A DNA stretch of 64,000 nt from Taklimakanibacter albus (GTDB lineage Bacteria; Pseudomonadota; Alphaproteobacteria; Rhizobiales; Aestuariivirgaceae), in NCBI RefSeq assembly GCF_016595235.1, contig NZ_JAENHL010000006.1, positions 868,001 to 932,000 on the forward strand, in the 5' to 3' direction. A program made the position numbers and the translations under genes. Within the stretch, counting starts at the first letter, position 1; each line of letters begins with the position of its first letter. Shown one piece after another: positions 26,730 to 36,951 of this stretch. The notes beneath the pieces are model-generated. The model was not told the origin of the DNA. It saw only the letters and a program-made list of their open reading frames with translations, and made no database searches.

Positions 26730-27610
26730 AGGGCATCGACCATCTGGTGCTCTGCGGGCGCGATCAAGCTGCGATGCGCGACAACTACGCGTCTCTGGGG
26801 TTCACGCTGACGCCTGAGGCGCGCCATCCCTTCGGCACCGGCAACAGCCTGATCCAGCTCGAAGGCTGTTTCCTCGAATTGCTGAGCGTCTTCGAGCCGG
26901 AGAAGATCATCCCGGCCGGGGCAGGGCAGTTTTCCTTTGGCGCATTCAACCGCGATTTTCTCGCGCGCGGCGAGGGCATGTCGATGCTGGTGCTCGATTC
27001 CACCGATGCACGCGCCGATGTGGCGGCGTTCCGGGCGCGAGGGCTTACGACATATGAGCCTTTCGATTTCCAGCGCAAGGCGAAGCTGCCCGACGGACGG
27101 GAAGTCACGGTCGGCTTCTCGCTCGCTTTCGCGACCGACCCCGCTCTGCCGGGCCTCGCCTTCTTCACCTGCCAGCAACACGCGCCGGAGCATTTCTGGA
27201 AGCCGCACTATCAGCGCCACGCCAACCGCGCCTTGACCATTCTCGATGTCAGCCTCGTGGCTGATCAGCCACAGGATCACGCGGCCTTCCTGTCCGCCTT
27301 CACCGGCTTCGCGCCTGAGACCATTCCGGGCGGCATCACGTTCAGAACGGCGCGCGGCAATATCAGCTGCATCTCGGCCGAACGTTTCGCCGAGAATTTT
27401 GGGCGTGAGCCCGACAGGAGCAAGGGGCCGCATTTCGCCGGCTTCACCGTCGGGGTGCGCCGGATCGCGCGGCTCGAAGAGGCCATCAATGCGCCGCACT
27501 ACGCCTTGCGGAAGGAAGGGGCGCATCGTGCCGTGCTGTCTCTTGACGTAAACGGCAGTGCCCTTGCCTTTTTCGCTTTGAACCGGCAAGACGATGAAGA
27601 TGAGCGATGA
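26726..27610 (+). CDS. VOC family protein (glyoxalase-like domain)
   Basis: A 294-residue protein starting MKGIDHLVLCGRDQ, coupled to the channel gene by a 4-bp ATGA overlap. The frame stays open far upstream inside the channel gene, but the family begins at this residue. It matches the Glyoxalase_3 type: IDHLVLCGRD, FGTGNSLIQLEGCFLELLSV, FFTCQQHAPEHFWKPHYQRHANRALTILDVSLV. Members include metalloenzymes and proteins of unknown substrate. The following thioesterase gene overlaps it by 17 bp, suggesting a channel-VOC-thioesterase-kdsA transcript. Confidence 0.85.
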   Translation: MKGIDHLVLCGRDQAAMRDNYASLGFTLTPEARHPFGTGNSLIQLEGCFLELLSVFEPEKIIPAGAGQFSFGAFNRDFLARGEGMSMLVLDSTDARADVAAFRARGLTTYEPFDFQRKAKLPDGREVTVGFSLAFATDPALPGLAFFTCQQHAPEHFWKPHYQRHANRALTILDVSLVADQPQDHAAFLSAFTGFAPETIPGGITFRTARGNISCISAERFAENFGREPDRSKGPHFAGFTVGVRRIARLEEAINAPHYALRKEGAHRAVLSLDVNGSALAFFALNRQDDEDER

Positions 27611-28037
27611 TGGTAAAATATTGACGCAACGGGAAGAAATCGAACGCTGGTGGCGCGGCGCCGGTTCACCCTTGAACGAACTTCTCGACATGCGCCTGGT
27701 GAGCCTGGGCAATGGCGAGGCGACCTTCGAAGCGATGCCATCGGAACGTTTCTATAATCCGCAGAAGCGCTGCCACGGCGGCTACGCCGCCACCATGCTC
27801 GACAGCGCCATGGGCTGCGCCATCTTTTCGAAGCTCGGCAAGGAAGCCAATTTCGGCACCATCGAACTGAAGGTCAATTATGTGCGCGGCATCTTCGCCG
27901 AAACAGGGCGCTTGACCTGCACCGGTAAAGTCATTCATTTCGGTCGGCGCGTTCAGACCGCCGAAGCCCGCATCACCGATGCGGCCGGCAAGCTCTATGC
28001 GCACGGGTCCGGCACTTTTATGGTCTATAGCGAATGA
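27594..28037 (+). CDS. PaaI-family thioesterase (hotdog fold)
   Basis: A 147-residue single hotdog domain. Motifs of the PaaI/YdiI group are visible: [25 protein letters not shown], with the HGG helix region, and [41 protein letters not shown]. The family hydrolyses acyl- or aryl-CoA thioesters in the cytosol; the substrate here is not known. It overlaps the VOC gene by 17 bp and kdsA by 4 bp, so it is embedded in a tight transcription unit. Confidence 0.9.
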   Translation: MKMSDDGKILTQREEIERWWRGAGSPLNELLDMRLVSLGNGEATFEAMPSERFYNPQKRCHGGYAATMLDSAMGCAIFSKLGKEANFGTIELKVNYVRGIFAETGRLTCTGKVIHFGRRVQTAEARITDAAGKLYAHGSGTFMVYSE

Positions 28038-28870
28038 AACCGAACACCACCGTCCAGATCGGCAAGCTCAAGATCGGCAACCAGCTGCCGCTCACCGTGA
28101 TCGCCGGGCCCTGCCAGCTCGAAAGCCGCGAGCATGCTTTCATGATGGCGGGCAAGCTCAAGGAAATTGCCGGCCGGCTCGGCCTCGGCCTCGTCTACAA
28201 GTCGTCCTTCGACAAGGCGAACCGCACCAGCCTCTCGGGCCGGCGTGGCCTCGGCCTCGAAAAGGCGCTTGCCGTCTTCGCCGACATCCGCAAGGAATTC
28301 GATCTGCCGGTCCTTACCGACGTCCATGAAAATCATCAGTGTGCGGAGCTTGCGCCGGTGGTCGACGTCCTCCAGATTCCGGCCTTCCTGTCGCGCCAGA
28401 CCGATCTCCTCATCGCCGCCGCCAAGACCGGCCGGGTGGTGAATGTGAAGAAGGGCCAGTTCCTGGCGCCCTGGGACATGAAGAATGTCGCGGCCAAGGT
28501 GCTCGACAGCGGCAATCCCAATGTCATCCTGACCGAGCGCGGCGCCTCCTTCGGCTACAACACGCTGGTGAGCGACATGCGCTCCTTGCCGATCATGGCC
28601 GAGACCGGCTGTCCGGTCGTGTTCGACGCCACCCATTCGGTGCAGCAGCCGGGTGGTCAGGGCACGTCTTCGGGCGGCGACCGCCGCTTCGTGCCGGTGC
28701 TCGCCAAGGCCGCCGTCGCCGTCGGTGTGGCCGGGGTCTTCATCGAGACTCACGAGGATCCCGACAATGCGCCGTCCGACGGCCCCAACATGGTGCCACT
28801 CGACAAGCTCGAGGCGCTGCTGAGCGCACTCCTGGCGCATGACCGAATCGCCAAGGCGGAAGCAGTCTGA
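28034..28870 (+). CDS. kdsA: 3-deoxy-8-phosphooctulonate synthase
   Basis: A 278-residue KDO-8-phosphate synthase that condenses PEP with arabinose 5-phosphate for the lipopolysaccharide core. The barrel motifs are [53 protein letters not shown], and [12 protein letters not shown], with the C-terminal [17 protein letters not shown] loop. The length and start (coupled by ATGA to the thioesterase) are normal. In related genomes it normally follows pyrG. Confidence 0.97.
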   Translation: MKPNTTVQIGKLKIGNQLPLTVIAGPCQLESREHAFMMAGKLKEIAGRLGLGLVYKSSFDKANRTSLSGRRGLGLEKALAVFADIRKEFDLPVLTDVHENHQCAELAPVVDVLQIPAFLSRQTDLLIAAAKTGRVVNVKKGQFLAPWDMKNVAAKVLDSGNPNVILTERGASFGYNTLVSDMRSLPIMAETGCPVVFDATHSVQQPGGQGTSSGGDRRFVPVLAKAAVAVGVAGVFIETHEDPDNAPSDGPNMVPLDKLEALLSALLAHDRIAKAEAV

Positions 28871-28926
28871 CAACGAGCCTCTCGCCCTGATCCGGTTGTG
28901 CGAGTAGTGTCCGGGCGACGGGCCGG

Positions 28927-28944
28927 ATGTTTCCATATGTTTCC
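28927..28944. promoter_or_regulatory. Tandem ATGTTTCC direct repeat before a response regulator
   Basis: ATGTTTCC at 28927-28934 and again at 28937-28944 gives direct repeats with a 10-bp period, the geometry used by OmpR/PhoB-family dimers. It lies about 200 bp upstream of the OmpR-family gene and could be its own binding site. Confidence 0.4.
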
Positions 28945-29146
28945 GGGCGCCCGTCGGCAACATTCGGCAAAGATACTCCTGTGAATGCTAGTGGCTGGCC
29001 TGGGGATATTCTCGCCAGTCCTTCGGAAACTCGATATCCTGCCCGGCGACCGGAGTGGCAAGGAGGTGCGTAAGCGTGCGGTGCGCGCAGGGGGTGTCGA
29101 AACTGCGTCGTCCAGGCGTGGCGGCGCTGCGCATCGAGCGTTGCTG

Positions 29147-29866
29147 ATGCGGACCTCGCCTCACATCCTCGTCGTCGATGACGACGCAGCGATCCGCCGT
29201 ATGCTTGAAAGCTATCTCGCCACGCAGAGTTTCCGGGTCAGCCTGGCAGCGACCCGGCGCGAATGCGACGCCATCCTCGCCGACAACCGGATCGATCTCG
29301 TGGTGCTCGACATCATGTTGCCGGACGCCTCCGGTCTCGACATCTGCCGTGATATCCGCAAGCGCGTGCCCGTCATCCTGCTGACCGCATTGAACGAGGA
29401 AATCGACCGCATCATCGGGCTGGAAATCGGCGCCGATGATTATCTGAGCAAACCTTTCAATCCGCGCGAGCTGGTGGCCCGGATCCGGGCAGTCCTGCGG
29501 CGCAGCGCCAGCGGGCTCGCCGATGCGCCGGTCGCCACGGCCAATTATCACTTCGCCGGCCTCATTGCCGATCCGGTTTCGCGCATCCTCGCCGATTCCG
29601 ACGGAACGGTAGTCAACCTGACGAGCTCCGAATTCGGATTGCTGCGCGTATTCCTCGACCGGCCGGGGCGCGTCCTTACCCGCGAGCAGCTGCTCGATCT
29701 GACTCACGGCCGTGATATCGGCGAGCGCGATCGCTCGATCGACGTGCTGGTGAGCCGGCTGCGCCGCAAGCTGGGCGCCGAACGCGGGGCACAGATCTTC
29801 AAGACCGTGCGCAATGGCGGCTATCAGCTTGCCGTCACCGTCGAATTGCGCCAACGGCAGCCCTGA
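29147..29866 (+). CDS. OmpR-family response regulator (orphan)
   Basis: A 239-residue two-domain regulator starting MRTSPHILVVDDDAAIRRML; upstream in-frame starts add a sequence that does not look coding. The receiver domain (residues 5-115) has the acidic pair DDD, the phosphoacceptor in DLVVLDIMLPDASGLD, a threonine in LLTALNEE, and the lysine in DDYLSKPFNPRELVARI. The winged-helix domain (residues 135-235) has LTSSEFGLLRVFLDRPGRVLTREQLLDLTHGR and RSIDVLVSRLRRKL. No histidine kinase gene is near. It lies between kdsA and eno; its signal is unknown. Confidence 0.92.
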   Translation: MRTSPHILVVDDDAAIRRMLESYLATQSFRVSLAATRRECDAILADNRIDLVVLDIMLPDASGLDICRDIRKRVPVILLTALNEEIDRIIGLEIGADDYLSKPFNPRELVARIRAVLRRSASGLADAPVATANYHFAGLIADPVSRILADSDGTVVNLTSSEFGLLRVFLDRPGRVLTREQLLDLTHGRDIGERDRSIDVLVSRLRRKLGAERGAQIFKTVRNGGYQLAVTVELRQRQP

Positions 29867-31932
<2,066 letters not shown>

Positions 31933-31949
<17 letters not shown>

Positions 31950-33249
31950 CGGCTATCCGTGCCTCCGTGGCCTGGGCGCGACGCTGGATCGCGAGCGCGC
32001 TCACCATGCTGACGAGGGCCGCGAAGACGACATAGCCCACCAGGTACCAGGGCTGGTTGTCATTGGCCCTGATCAGATAGGTGGCGATGATCGGCGTCAG
32101 TCCAGACGCGAATATTCCCGAGAACTGATAGACGAAGGATATGCCGCTATAGCGCACGCGCGGATCGAACAGATCGGCGAAGAGGCCGGCCTCCGGCCCG
32201 TAGCACATCGCATAGATGATGCCGAAGGGCACGAGCAGCGCCAGGAAGATCATCACCACATCGCCGGTGCCGAGCAGCACGAAGGCCGGATAGGCCGAGA
32301 GTGCCAGCAGGAACGAGCCGATCGCATAGGTCTTCGGTCGGCCGATGCGGTCGGAGAGCCAGCCGAACAAGGGGATCGTCGCCACCATCAGGAGTGCCGA
32401 GGCCGACACCGCCCACAGCGCCGTCTCGCGCGGCATTTTTACGGGCGCCATCTGAGTCAGATAGGCGATCGAGAAGACCGCGAAGACATTGAAGAACACG
32501 CCGTCGATATAACGCGCGCCCATGCCGAGGAGGATGTTGCCCGGATATTGCTGCAGCATCTCGACAGCCGGCACCTTGGCTTCCGCCTTGCGGTCCTTGA
32601 CGCGTTGGAATTCCGGCGTCTCGACGATGCGCAGGCGGATATAGAGGCCGACCAGCACGAGCACGATCGAGCCGATGAAGGCCGTGCGCCAGCCCCAGCT
32701 GAGGAAGTCCTCATCCGGCAGGCGCGAGAGCAGCGCCACGATGCCGGCCGAGAGACAAAGGCCGATAGCGAGGCCGATCTGCGGGATCGAAGCATAGAGG
32801 CCACGTTTTTCCTTCGGCGCATATTCATAGGCCATGAGCACAGCGCCGCCCCATTCGCCGCCGAGACCGAGACCTTGCGCCAGGCGTAGAATGACGAGGA
32901 AAATCGGCGCCCATATGCCGATCTGCTCATAAGTGGGCAGGCAGCCGATGAGCACGGTGGCGACGCCCATGATCATCAAGGTGGCGACGAGCACGCTCTT
33001 GCGGCCGATGCGGTCGCCGAAATGACCGAAGATGAGACCGCCCAGGGGCCTCGCCACAAAGCCGATGGCGAAGGTGGTGTAGGCGAGAAGGATGGAGACG
33101 AAAGGGTCGGTGGTGGGGAAGAAGAGCTTGTTGAAGACGATTCCCGCGACCGCTCCGTAGAGAAAGAAATCGTACCATTCGATTGTTGCGCCGATCAGGC
33201 TGGCCGTCACGACGCGTCTCACGTCGCTCCGGCTATAGGCATTTGTCAT
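31933..33249 (-). CDS. MFS transporter, metabolite:H+ symporter (MHS) type
   Basis: A 438-residue 12-helix permease. MHS signatures are present: TASLIGATIEWYDFFLYGAVAG at the N-terminus, FVARPLGGLIFGHFGDRIGRKSVL, LRLAQGLGLGGEWGGAVLMAYEYAP, and a second DRIGRPK loop. Relatives carry dicarboxylates, shikimate, betaines or other organic acids with protons. It lies 24 bp downstream of a GMC oxidoreductase gene on the same strand and probably imports that enzyme's substrate. The pair is divergent from an IclR regulator. Confidence 0.93.
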
Positions 33250-33273
33250 TTTATCCTCCCATTTTGATGGTTG

Positions 33274-34887
33274 TTATGCATCCTCCTGGATCAGGTCGGC
33301 GGCTTTCTCGCCGATCATGATCGCTGGCAGATTGGTATTGCCGGAGACGAGCTTCGGCATGATCGAGCAGTCGGCGACCCACAGCCGCTCGACGCCGCGC
33401 ACTCTGAGGCGCGCATCGACGACAGCTTGCGGGTCGCTGTCGGGGCCCATCTTGCAAGTGCCGACGGGGTGGAAGATCGTCGCGCCATGCGCTCTGGCGA
33501 AACCGAGGAGATCGTCGTCGCTTTCGGCCGCGGGGCCGGGCAACTCCTCTTGCGCGACATAGCCGGCGAGCGGCTGGGTCCGGGCGAGCCGGCGGGCGAA
33601 GGTGATAGCCGCCACGGCGCAGCGCCGATCGGTGTGGCTGGAAAGATAATTGGCCTGGATCAACGGCGCGGCGAGGGGATCGCTTGAGGCAAGCGTGATC
33701 GTGCCGGTGCTCTCCGGGCGCAGCTGGCAGACCGACAGCGTGAAGCCCGGAAAGTCGTGCACCTTGCCGCCCGCCATGTCGGCCGAAAGTGTCGCGATGT
33801 GAAACTGGATGTCGGGCGTGCGGGACTCCGGCAGCACGCGGGTGAAGAGTCCCGCCTGGTTGATGCCGATGGCGAGCGGGCCTTGCGTGAAGAGCAGCCA
33901 GTCGAGCGCCATGCGGACGCGGCCCGCCAGCGAGCGCAGCTGATCATTGGTGGTGATCGGCCGGTTGGCGCGATAGATGAGGCGGAGCTGCAGGTGATCC
34001 TGCAGATTGCCGCCGACGCCCGGGCTGTCGGCACGGACGTCGATCCCGTGCGTGCGCAGATGGTCGGCTCGACCGATCCCCGACAGCATGAGAAGCTGTG
34101 GCGACTGCACCGCGCCGGCGGAAAGGACGACGCCACGGCGTGCGCGGATGGTTTTGCTGATGCCGTCATGGCGGTATTCGACCCCGCCGGCACGCCGGTC
34201 GGTGAAGAGAAGGCGGGTGGCTTGCGCCTCGGTGAGGATGGTGAGATTCGCGCGCCGCTTGGCCGGCTTGAGATAGGCCTTGGCGGCGCTCACCCGCCAG
34301 CCCCGGTTTGTGGTGAGCTGGTAATAGCCCACACCTTCCTGGCTCCGGCCGTTGAAATCCTCCGTATACGGAACACCCAGCGCATTGGCGGCGCCGATCA
34401 CCGCCTCGATCAACTCATGCCGGCCGGTGATGCTGGTGACATGAAGGGGACCGGACGTCCCATGCAATTGCTGGTCGTTCTCCAGGCCATGATTGGTCTC
34501 GAGCTTGATGAAATAGGGGAGCAGGTCGTTAGAGCCCCAGCCCGGATTGCCGAGCGCCCGCCAGCCATCATAATCCTCGGCCTGGCCGCGAATGGCGATG
34601 AGCCCGTTGATCGAGGAGGAGCCGCCGAGCACGCGGCCGCGCGGCCAATAGAGGCGGCGGTTGTCCATATGGGGATCGGGCTCGGTGTAGAAGCGCCAAT
34701 TGACCCTCGGATCCCACATGGTCTTGCCGTAACCGATGGGCAGATGGATCCAGAAGCTGCGGTCGGAGGGGCCCGCTTCCAGAAGCGCGACGCTGTGGCG
34801 GCCCGTCTCGGAGAGACGCGCGGCGATGGCGCTCCCCGCCGAGCCCGCGCCCACCACCACGAAGTCGACTTCCGTCGCAGCTTGCAT
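33274..34887 (-). CDS. GMC-family FAD-dependent oxidoreductase (choline-dehydrogenase-like)
   Basis: A 537-residue flavoprotein. The FAD-binding Rossmann motif VVVGAGSAGSAIAARLSE is at residues 10-27. The GMC signatures are RGRVLGGSSSINGLIAIRGQAEDYD and GAVQSPQLLMLSGIG. The active-site histidine and asparagine lie in TIFHPVGTCKMGPD and VSGNTNLPAIMIGEKAADLI. There is no signal peptide, so it is cytosolic. Family members oxidise alcohols such as choline, glucose or polyethylene-glycol-type compounds; the substrate cannot be told from the sequence. It is co-directional with an MHS permease and divergent from IclR. Confidence 0.93.
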   Translation of the reverse strand: MQAATEVDFVVVGAGSAGSAIAARLSETGRHSVALLEAGPSDRSFWIHLPIGYGKTMWDPRVNWRFYTEPDPHMDNRRLYWPRGRVLGGSSSINGLIAIRGQAEDYDGWRALGNPGWGSNDLLPYFIKLETNHGLENDQQLHGTSGPLHVTSITGRHELIEAVIGAANALGVPYTEDFNGRSQEGVGYYQLTTNRGWRVSAAKAYLKPAKRRANLTILTEAQATRLLFTDRRAGGVEYRHDGISKTIRARRGVVLSAGAVQSPQLLMLSGIGRADHLRTHGIDVRADSPGVGGNLQDHLQLRLIYRANRPITTNDQLRSLAGRVRMALDWLLFTQGPLAIGINQAGLFTRVLPESRTPDIQFHIATLSADMAGGKVHDFPGFTLSVCQLRPESTGTITLASSDPLAAPLIQANYLSSHTDRRCAVAAITFARRLARTQPLAGYVAQEELPGPAAESDDDLLGFARAHGATIFHPVGTCKMGPDSDPQAVVDARLRVRGVERLWVADCSIMPKLVSGNTNLPAIMIGEKAADLIQEDA

Positions 34888-34959
34888 GCGACTGATCCCC
34901 CCGGTTCCTTAGTGTTATGTTGGAGTGGTTTTACACAACGAGTCAACCTTAATTCGAGA

Positions 34960-34983
34960 CATTTCATCTCATTCAGTGAAATG
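34960..34983. promoter_or_regulatory. Inverted repeat in the GMC/IclR divergent promoter
   Basis: CATTTCA (34960-34966), ten bases, TGAAATG (34977-34983) form a perfect inverted repeat in the AT-rich 109-bp gap. Its place next to the regulator's start makes it the best candidate for the IclR operator. Confidence 0.5.
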
Positions 34984-34996
34984 ATATAAAATCCCA

Positions 34997-35788
34997 ATGC
35001 CCAGTCTGGAGACACCAGTGACACAGGTCGAGGAACGTGAGGGGGGCTCGGCGACGTCCCGCGCTCTTGAATTGCTGGAGACGATCGCCCGTTCGGGCCG
35101 GGCTCTGGCGCTGCCGGAGATGGCGGCACTTCTGGACCTTCCCAAACCCACGGTGCACCGGCTCTGCCAGAAGCTCGAAGGCGAGGGCTATCTCACGCGC
35201 GAGCCGGGCGGGCGGCGCTACACGGTCGGCCGCCGCTTGCTGCGTCTGGGGCTCGACGTCATGCGGTCCGGCGCCACCTTCGACCGGCGCGCCATTCTGG
35301 AAAAGCTCGTCAATGAGATCGGCGAGACCTGCAACTTCACGGCTCTCGCCGGGCATGAAGTCCTTTATCTCGACCGTGTCGAGGCGCGCTGGCCGCTTCG
35401 CCTCCATCTCGAGCCCGGCTCACGCGTGCCGCTTCACTGCACCGCGAGCGGCAAGCTGTTCCTGTCGGCGCTGCCGCCTGAGCGGCGCGACAAGCTGCTC
35501 GATGCGCTCGATCTTTCGGCCTATACGCCCACGACGTTGACGAGCCGCGCGGCGCTCGAGCAGGAATTCGCCGCGATCCGCGCCCAGGGCTACAGCCTCG
35601 ACCGCGAAGAATTCCTGCTGGGTCTCGTCGCCATCGCGGTGCCGGTCGTCGATACGCAAGGGACGACGCTCGCCGCCATCGCCTGCCACGCGCCAAGCGC
35701 GCGTTTCAGTCTCGAAAAGGCGATCGTCCATTTGCCCTTGCTGCAAGAGGCCGCCAAACGCATGGCGGCCACTTTGCCGGAGAGTTAA
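34997..35788 (+). CDS. IclR family transcriptional regulator
   Basis: A 263-residue regulator. The N-terminal winged helix-turn-helix (ALELLETIARSGRALALPEMAALLDLPKPTVHRLCQKLEGEGYL) precedes the IclR effector domain from about residue 85 (AILEKLVNEIGETCNFTALAGHEVLYLDRVE, RVPLHCTASGKLFLSALPPER, ALEQEFAAIRAQGYSLDREEFLLGLVAIAVPVVD). A GTG at 35018 with GGAG before it is a credible alternative start. It is divergent from the GMC/MFS pair and overlaps the DapA-family gene's stop by 4 bp, so it sits in the middle of the cluster it probably controls. Confidence 0.93.
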   Translation: MPSLETPVTQVEEREGGSATSRALELLETIARSGRALALPEMAALLDLPKPTVHRLCQKLEGEGYLTREPGGRRYTVGRRLLRLGLDVMRSGATFDRRAILEKLVNEIGETCNFTALAGHEVLYLDRVEARWPLRLHLEPGSRVPLHCTASGKLFLSALPPERRDKLLDALDLSAYTPTTLTSRAALEQEFAAIRAQGYSLDREEFLLGLVAIAVPVVDTQGTTLAAIACHAPSARFSLEKAIVHLPLLQEAAKRMAATLPES

Positions 35789-36681
35789 GCGGCGACGCGG
35801 GGCTTTAGCCTTTCGATATGCTGGTCGATGCGCTGCGCCAGCGCGTCCGATACGGGCAGCATCGGCAACCGGAGCTCGGGACTGTCAATGAGCCCGGTGC
35901 GCCACAGCCAATGCTTGATCGGCGCCGGATTGGGTTCCTGGAACAACAGGCGCGGCGTGTCGACGAGCGCCTGCCAGGCGGCGAGCGCGCCCCTCTGATC
36001 GCCATGGCGGATGAGCTTGCGGACATGCGCGAAGGCTTCCGTCTCGACATGGGCGGAAGCCAGAATGCCGCCTTCCGCGCCTTGCGTGAGCGCGGTGTAG
36101 AAGAGGGCGTCTTCTCCGGTCAGCACGGAGAACTCCTGTGGCTTCAGGCGCAGGAGATCGAAGGACTGGCCGGCATCGGCGCAGCAATCCTTGACTCCGA
36201 CGATATTCGCAATCTGGGCCAGGCGCAGCATCGTCTCATTGCCGAGATTGACGCCGGTCCGGTAGGGAATGTTGTAGATGACGATCGGCCGCGCGGTGTT
36301 TTCGGCGAGCGCCGCGAAATGCTGGTAGAGGCCGGCTTGCGATGGCCGGACATAATAGGGGCAGGCGATCAGATAGCCGTCGACGGGCAGCATCTGCGTC
36401 CGATGCAGCGCCTTGATGACCTTGTTCGCGGCACCACCCGAGAGGCCGAGATAGACCGGCATCTGGCGCTTCGCCTCGGCGAGCGCCGCGCGCGCCGCCA
36501 GGACCAGACGGTCGATCTCTTCGTCGCTGAGGCTCAGGCCCTCGCCGGTGGTGGCGCCTAGAATGAGGCCGTCGACCGGCTGGGCGGCATAATGATGGAC
36601 CAGTCGCTGGATCGACGCCTCATCGAGATCGCCGTCGCGGAAGGGAGTAATCAGCGGGATCCACAGTCCCTCGATTGTCAT
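35785..36681 (-). CDS. DapA-family aldolase (dihydrodipicolinate synthase / N-acetylneuraminate lyase superfamily)
   Basis: A 298-residue class I aldolase. The start MTIEGLWIPLITPF follows AGGAG at seven bases. The Schiff-base lysine is K164 (VGVKDCCADAG), the tyrosine is Y136 in VIYNIPYRTG, and the threonine pair is in GATTGEGLSLS. The arginine of the YRTG motif, used by true DapA to hold aspartate semialdehyde, is present. The VGVKDCCAD segment differs from the usual VGIKEATG. It could be DapA or a catabolic keto-acid aldolase; the IclR/GMC/MHS context leaves both open. It has a structured leader upstream. Confidence 0.85.
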   Translation of the reverse strand: MTIEGLWIPLITPFRDGDLDEASIQRLVHHYAAQPVDGLILGATTGEGLSLSDEEIDRLVLAARAALAEAKRQMPVYLGLSGGAANKVIKALHRTQMLPVDGYLIACPYYVRPSQAGLYQHFAALAENTARPIVIYNIPYRTGVNLGNETMLRLAQIANIVGVKDCCADAGQSFDLLRLKPQEFSVLTGEDALFYTALTQGAEGGILASAHVETEAFAHVRKLIRHGDQRGALAAWQALVDTPRLLFQEPNPAPIKHWLWRTGLIDSPELRLPMLPVSDALAQRIDQHIERLKPRVAA

Positions 36682-36686
36682 GTTTC

Positions 36687-36707
36687 GTCTCCTCATATGC
36701 CGGAGAC
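36687..36707 (-). promoter_or_regulatory. Hairpin that pairs with the Shine-Dalgarno of the DapA-family gene
   Basis: On the minus strand GTCTCC (36707-36702) pairs with GGAGAC (36692-36687) across a 9-base loop. The right arm includes most of the ribosome-binding site GAGGAG, so the fold would hide it. Confidence 0.45.
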
Positions 36708-36714
36708 GGGCAAC

Positions 36715-36742
36715 AAAAAACCCCGTCCAAACCGGCGGGGTT
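36715..36742 (-). terminator. Intrinsic terminator in the leader of the DapA-family gene
   Basis: On the minus strand AACCCCG and CGGGGTT (stem arms at 36742-36736 and 36725-36719) are followed by a run of T. It lies upstream of the 36681 start and has no minus-strand gene before it, so it looks like an attenuator rather than an end-of-gene terminator. Confidence 0.6.
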
Positions 36743-36770
36743 AACTTCGATCTACTGGCGGCTGTCTAGA

Positions 36771-36845
36771 TTACACGCAAGTGATCATCGTCCCCCGAAT
36801 GGGAGATTTTTTCGATTTGAGCGCGATGGTGCGGCAAGCGGCCAT
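36771..36845 (-). CDS. Possible leader peptide (24 aa) before the attenuator
   Basis: A short frame starting ATGGCC, reading MAACRTIALKSKKSP and ending TCV, stops about 28 bp before the terminator stem. It contains three lysine codons within four triplets (AAA TCG AAA AAA). Whether it is translated is not shown; no strong ribosome-binding site is visible. It is listed because position and lysine codons would fit attenuation of a lysine-pathway gene. Confidence 0.25.
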   Translation of the reverse strand: MAACRTIALKSKKSPIRGTMITCV

Positions 36846-36951
36846 GGACGGAGAATGACCGATGCGCGGTGCCCGGTCAAGGCTGACTTGCGTTTCCCGT
36901 CTTGAACGGCCTAGGAAGGATCGACTTGCCACGCTGGAGACTGAGCCTCGG

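Noticed and set aside
17529-28033. Prophage or integrative element between pyrG and kdsA
   Set aside because: No integrase, phage gene, tRNA target or flanking direct repeat was seen; described only as an accessory block.
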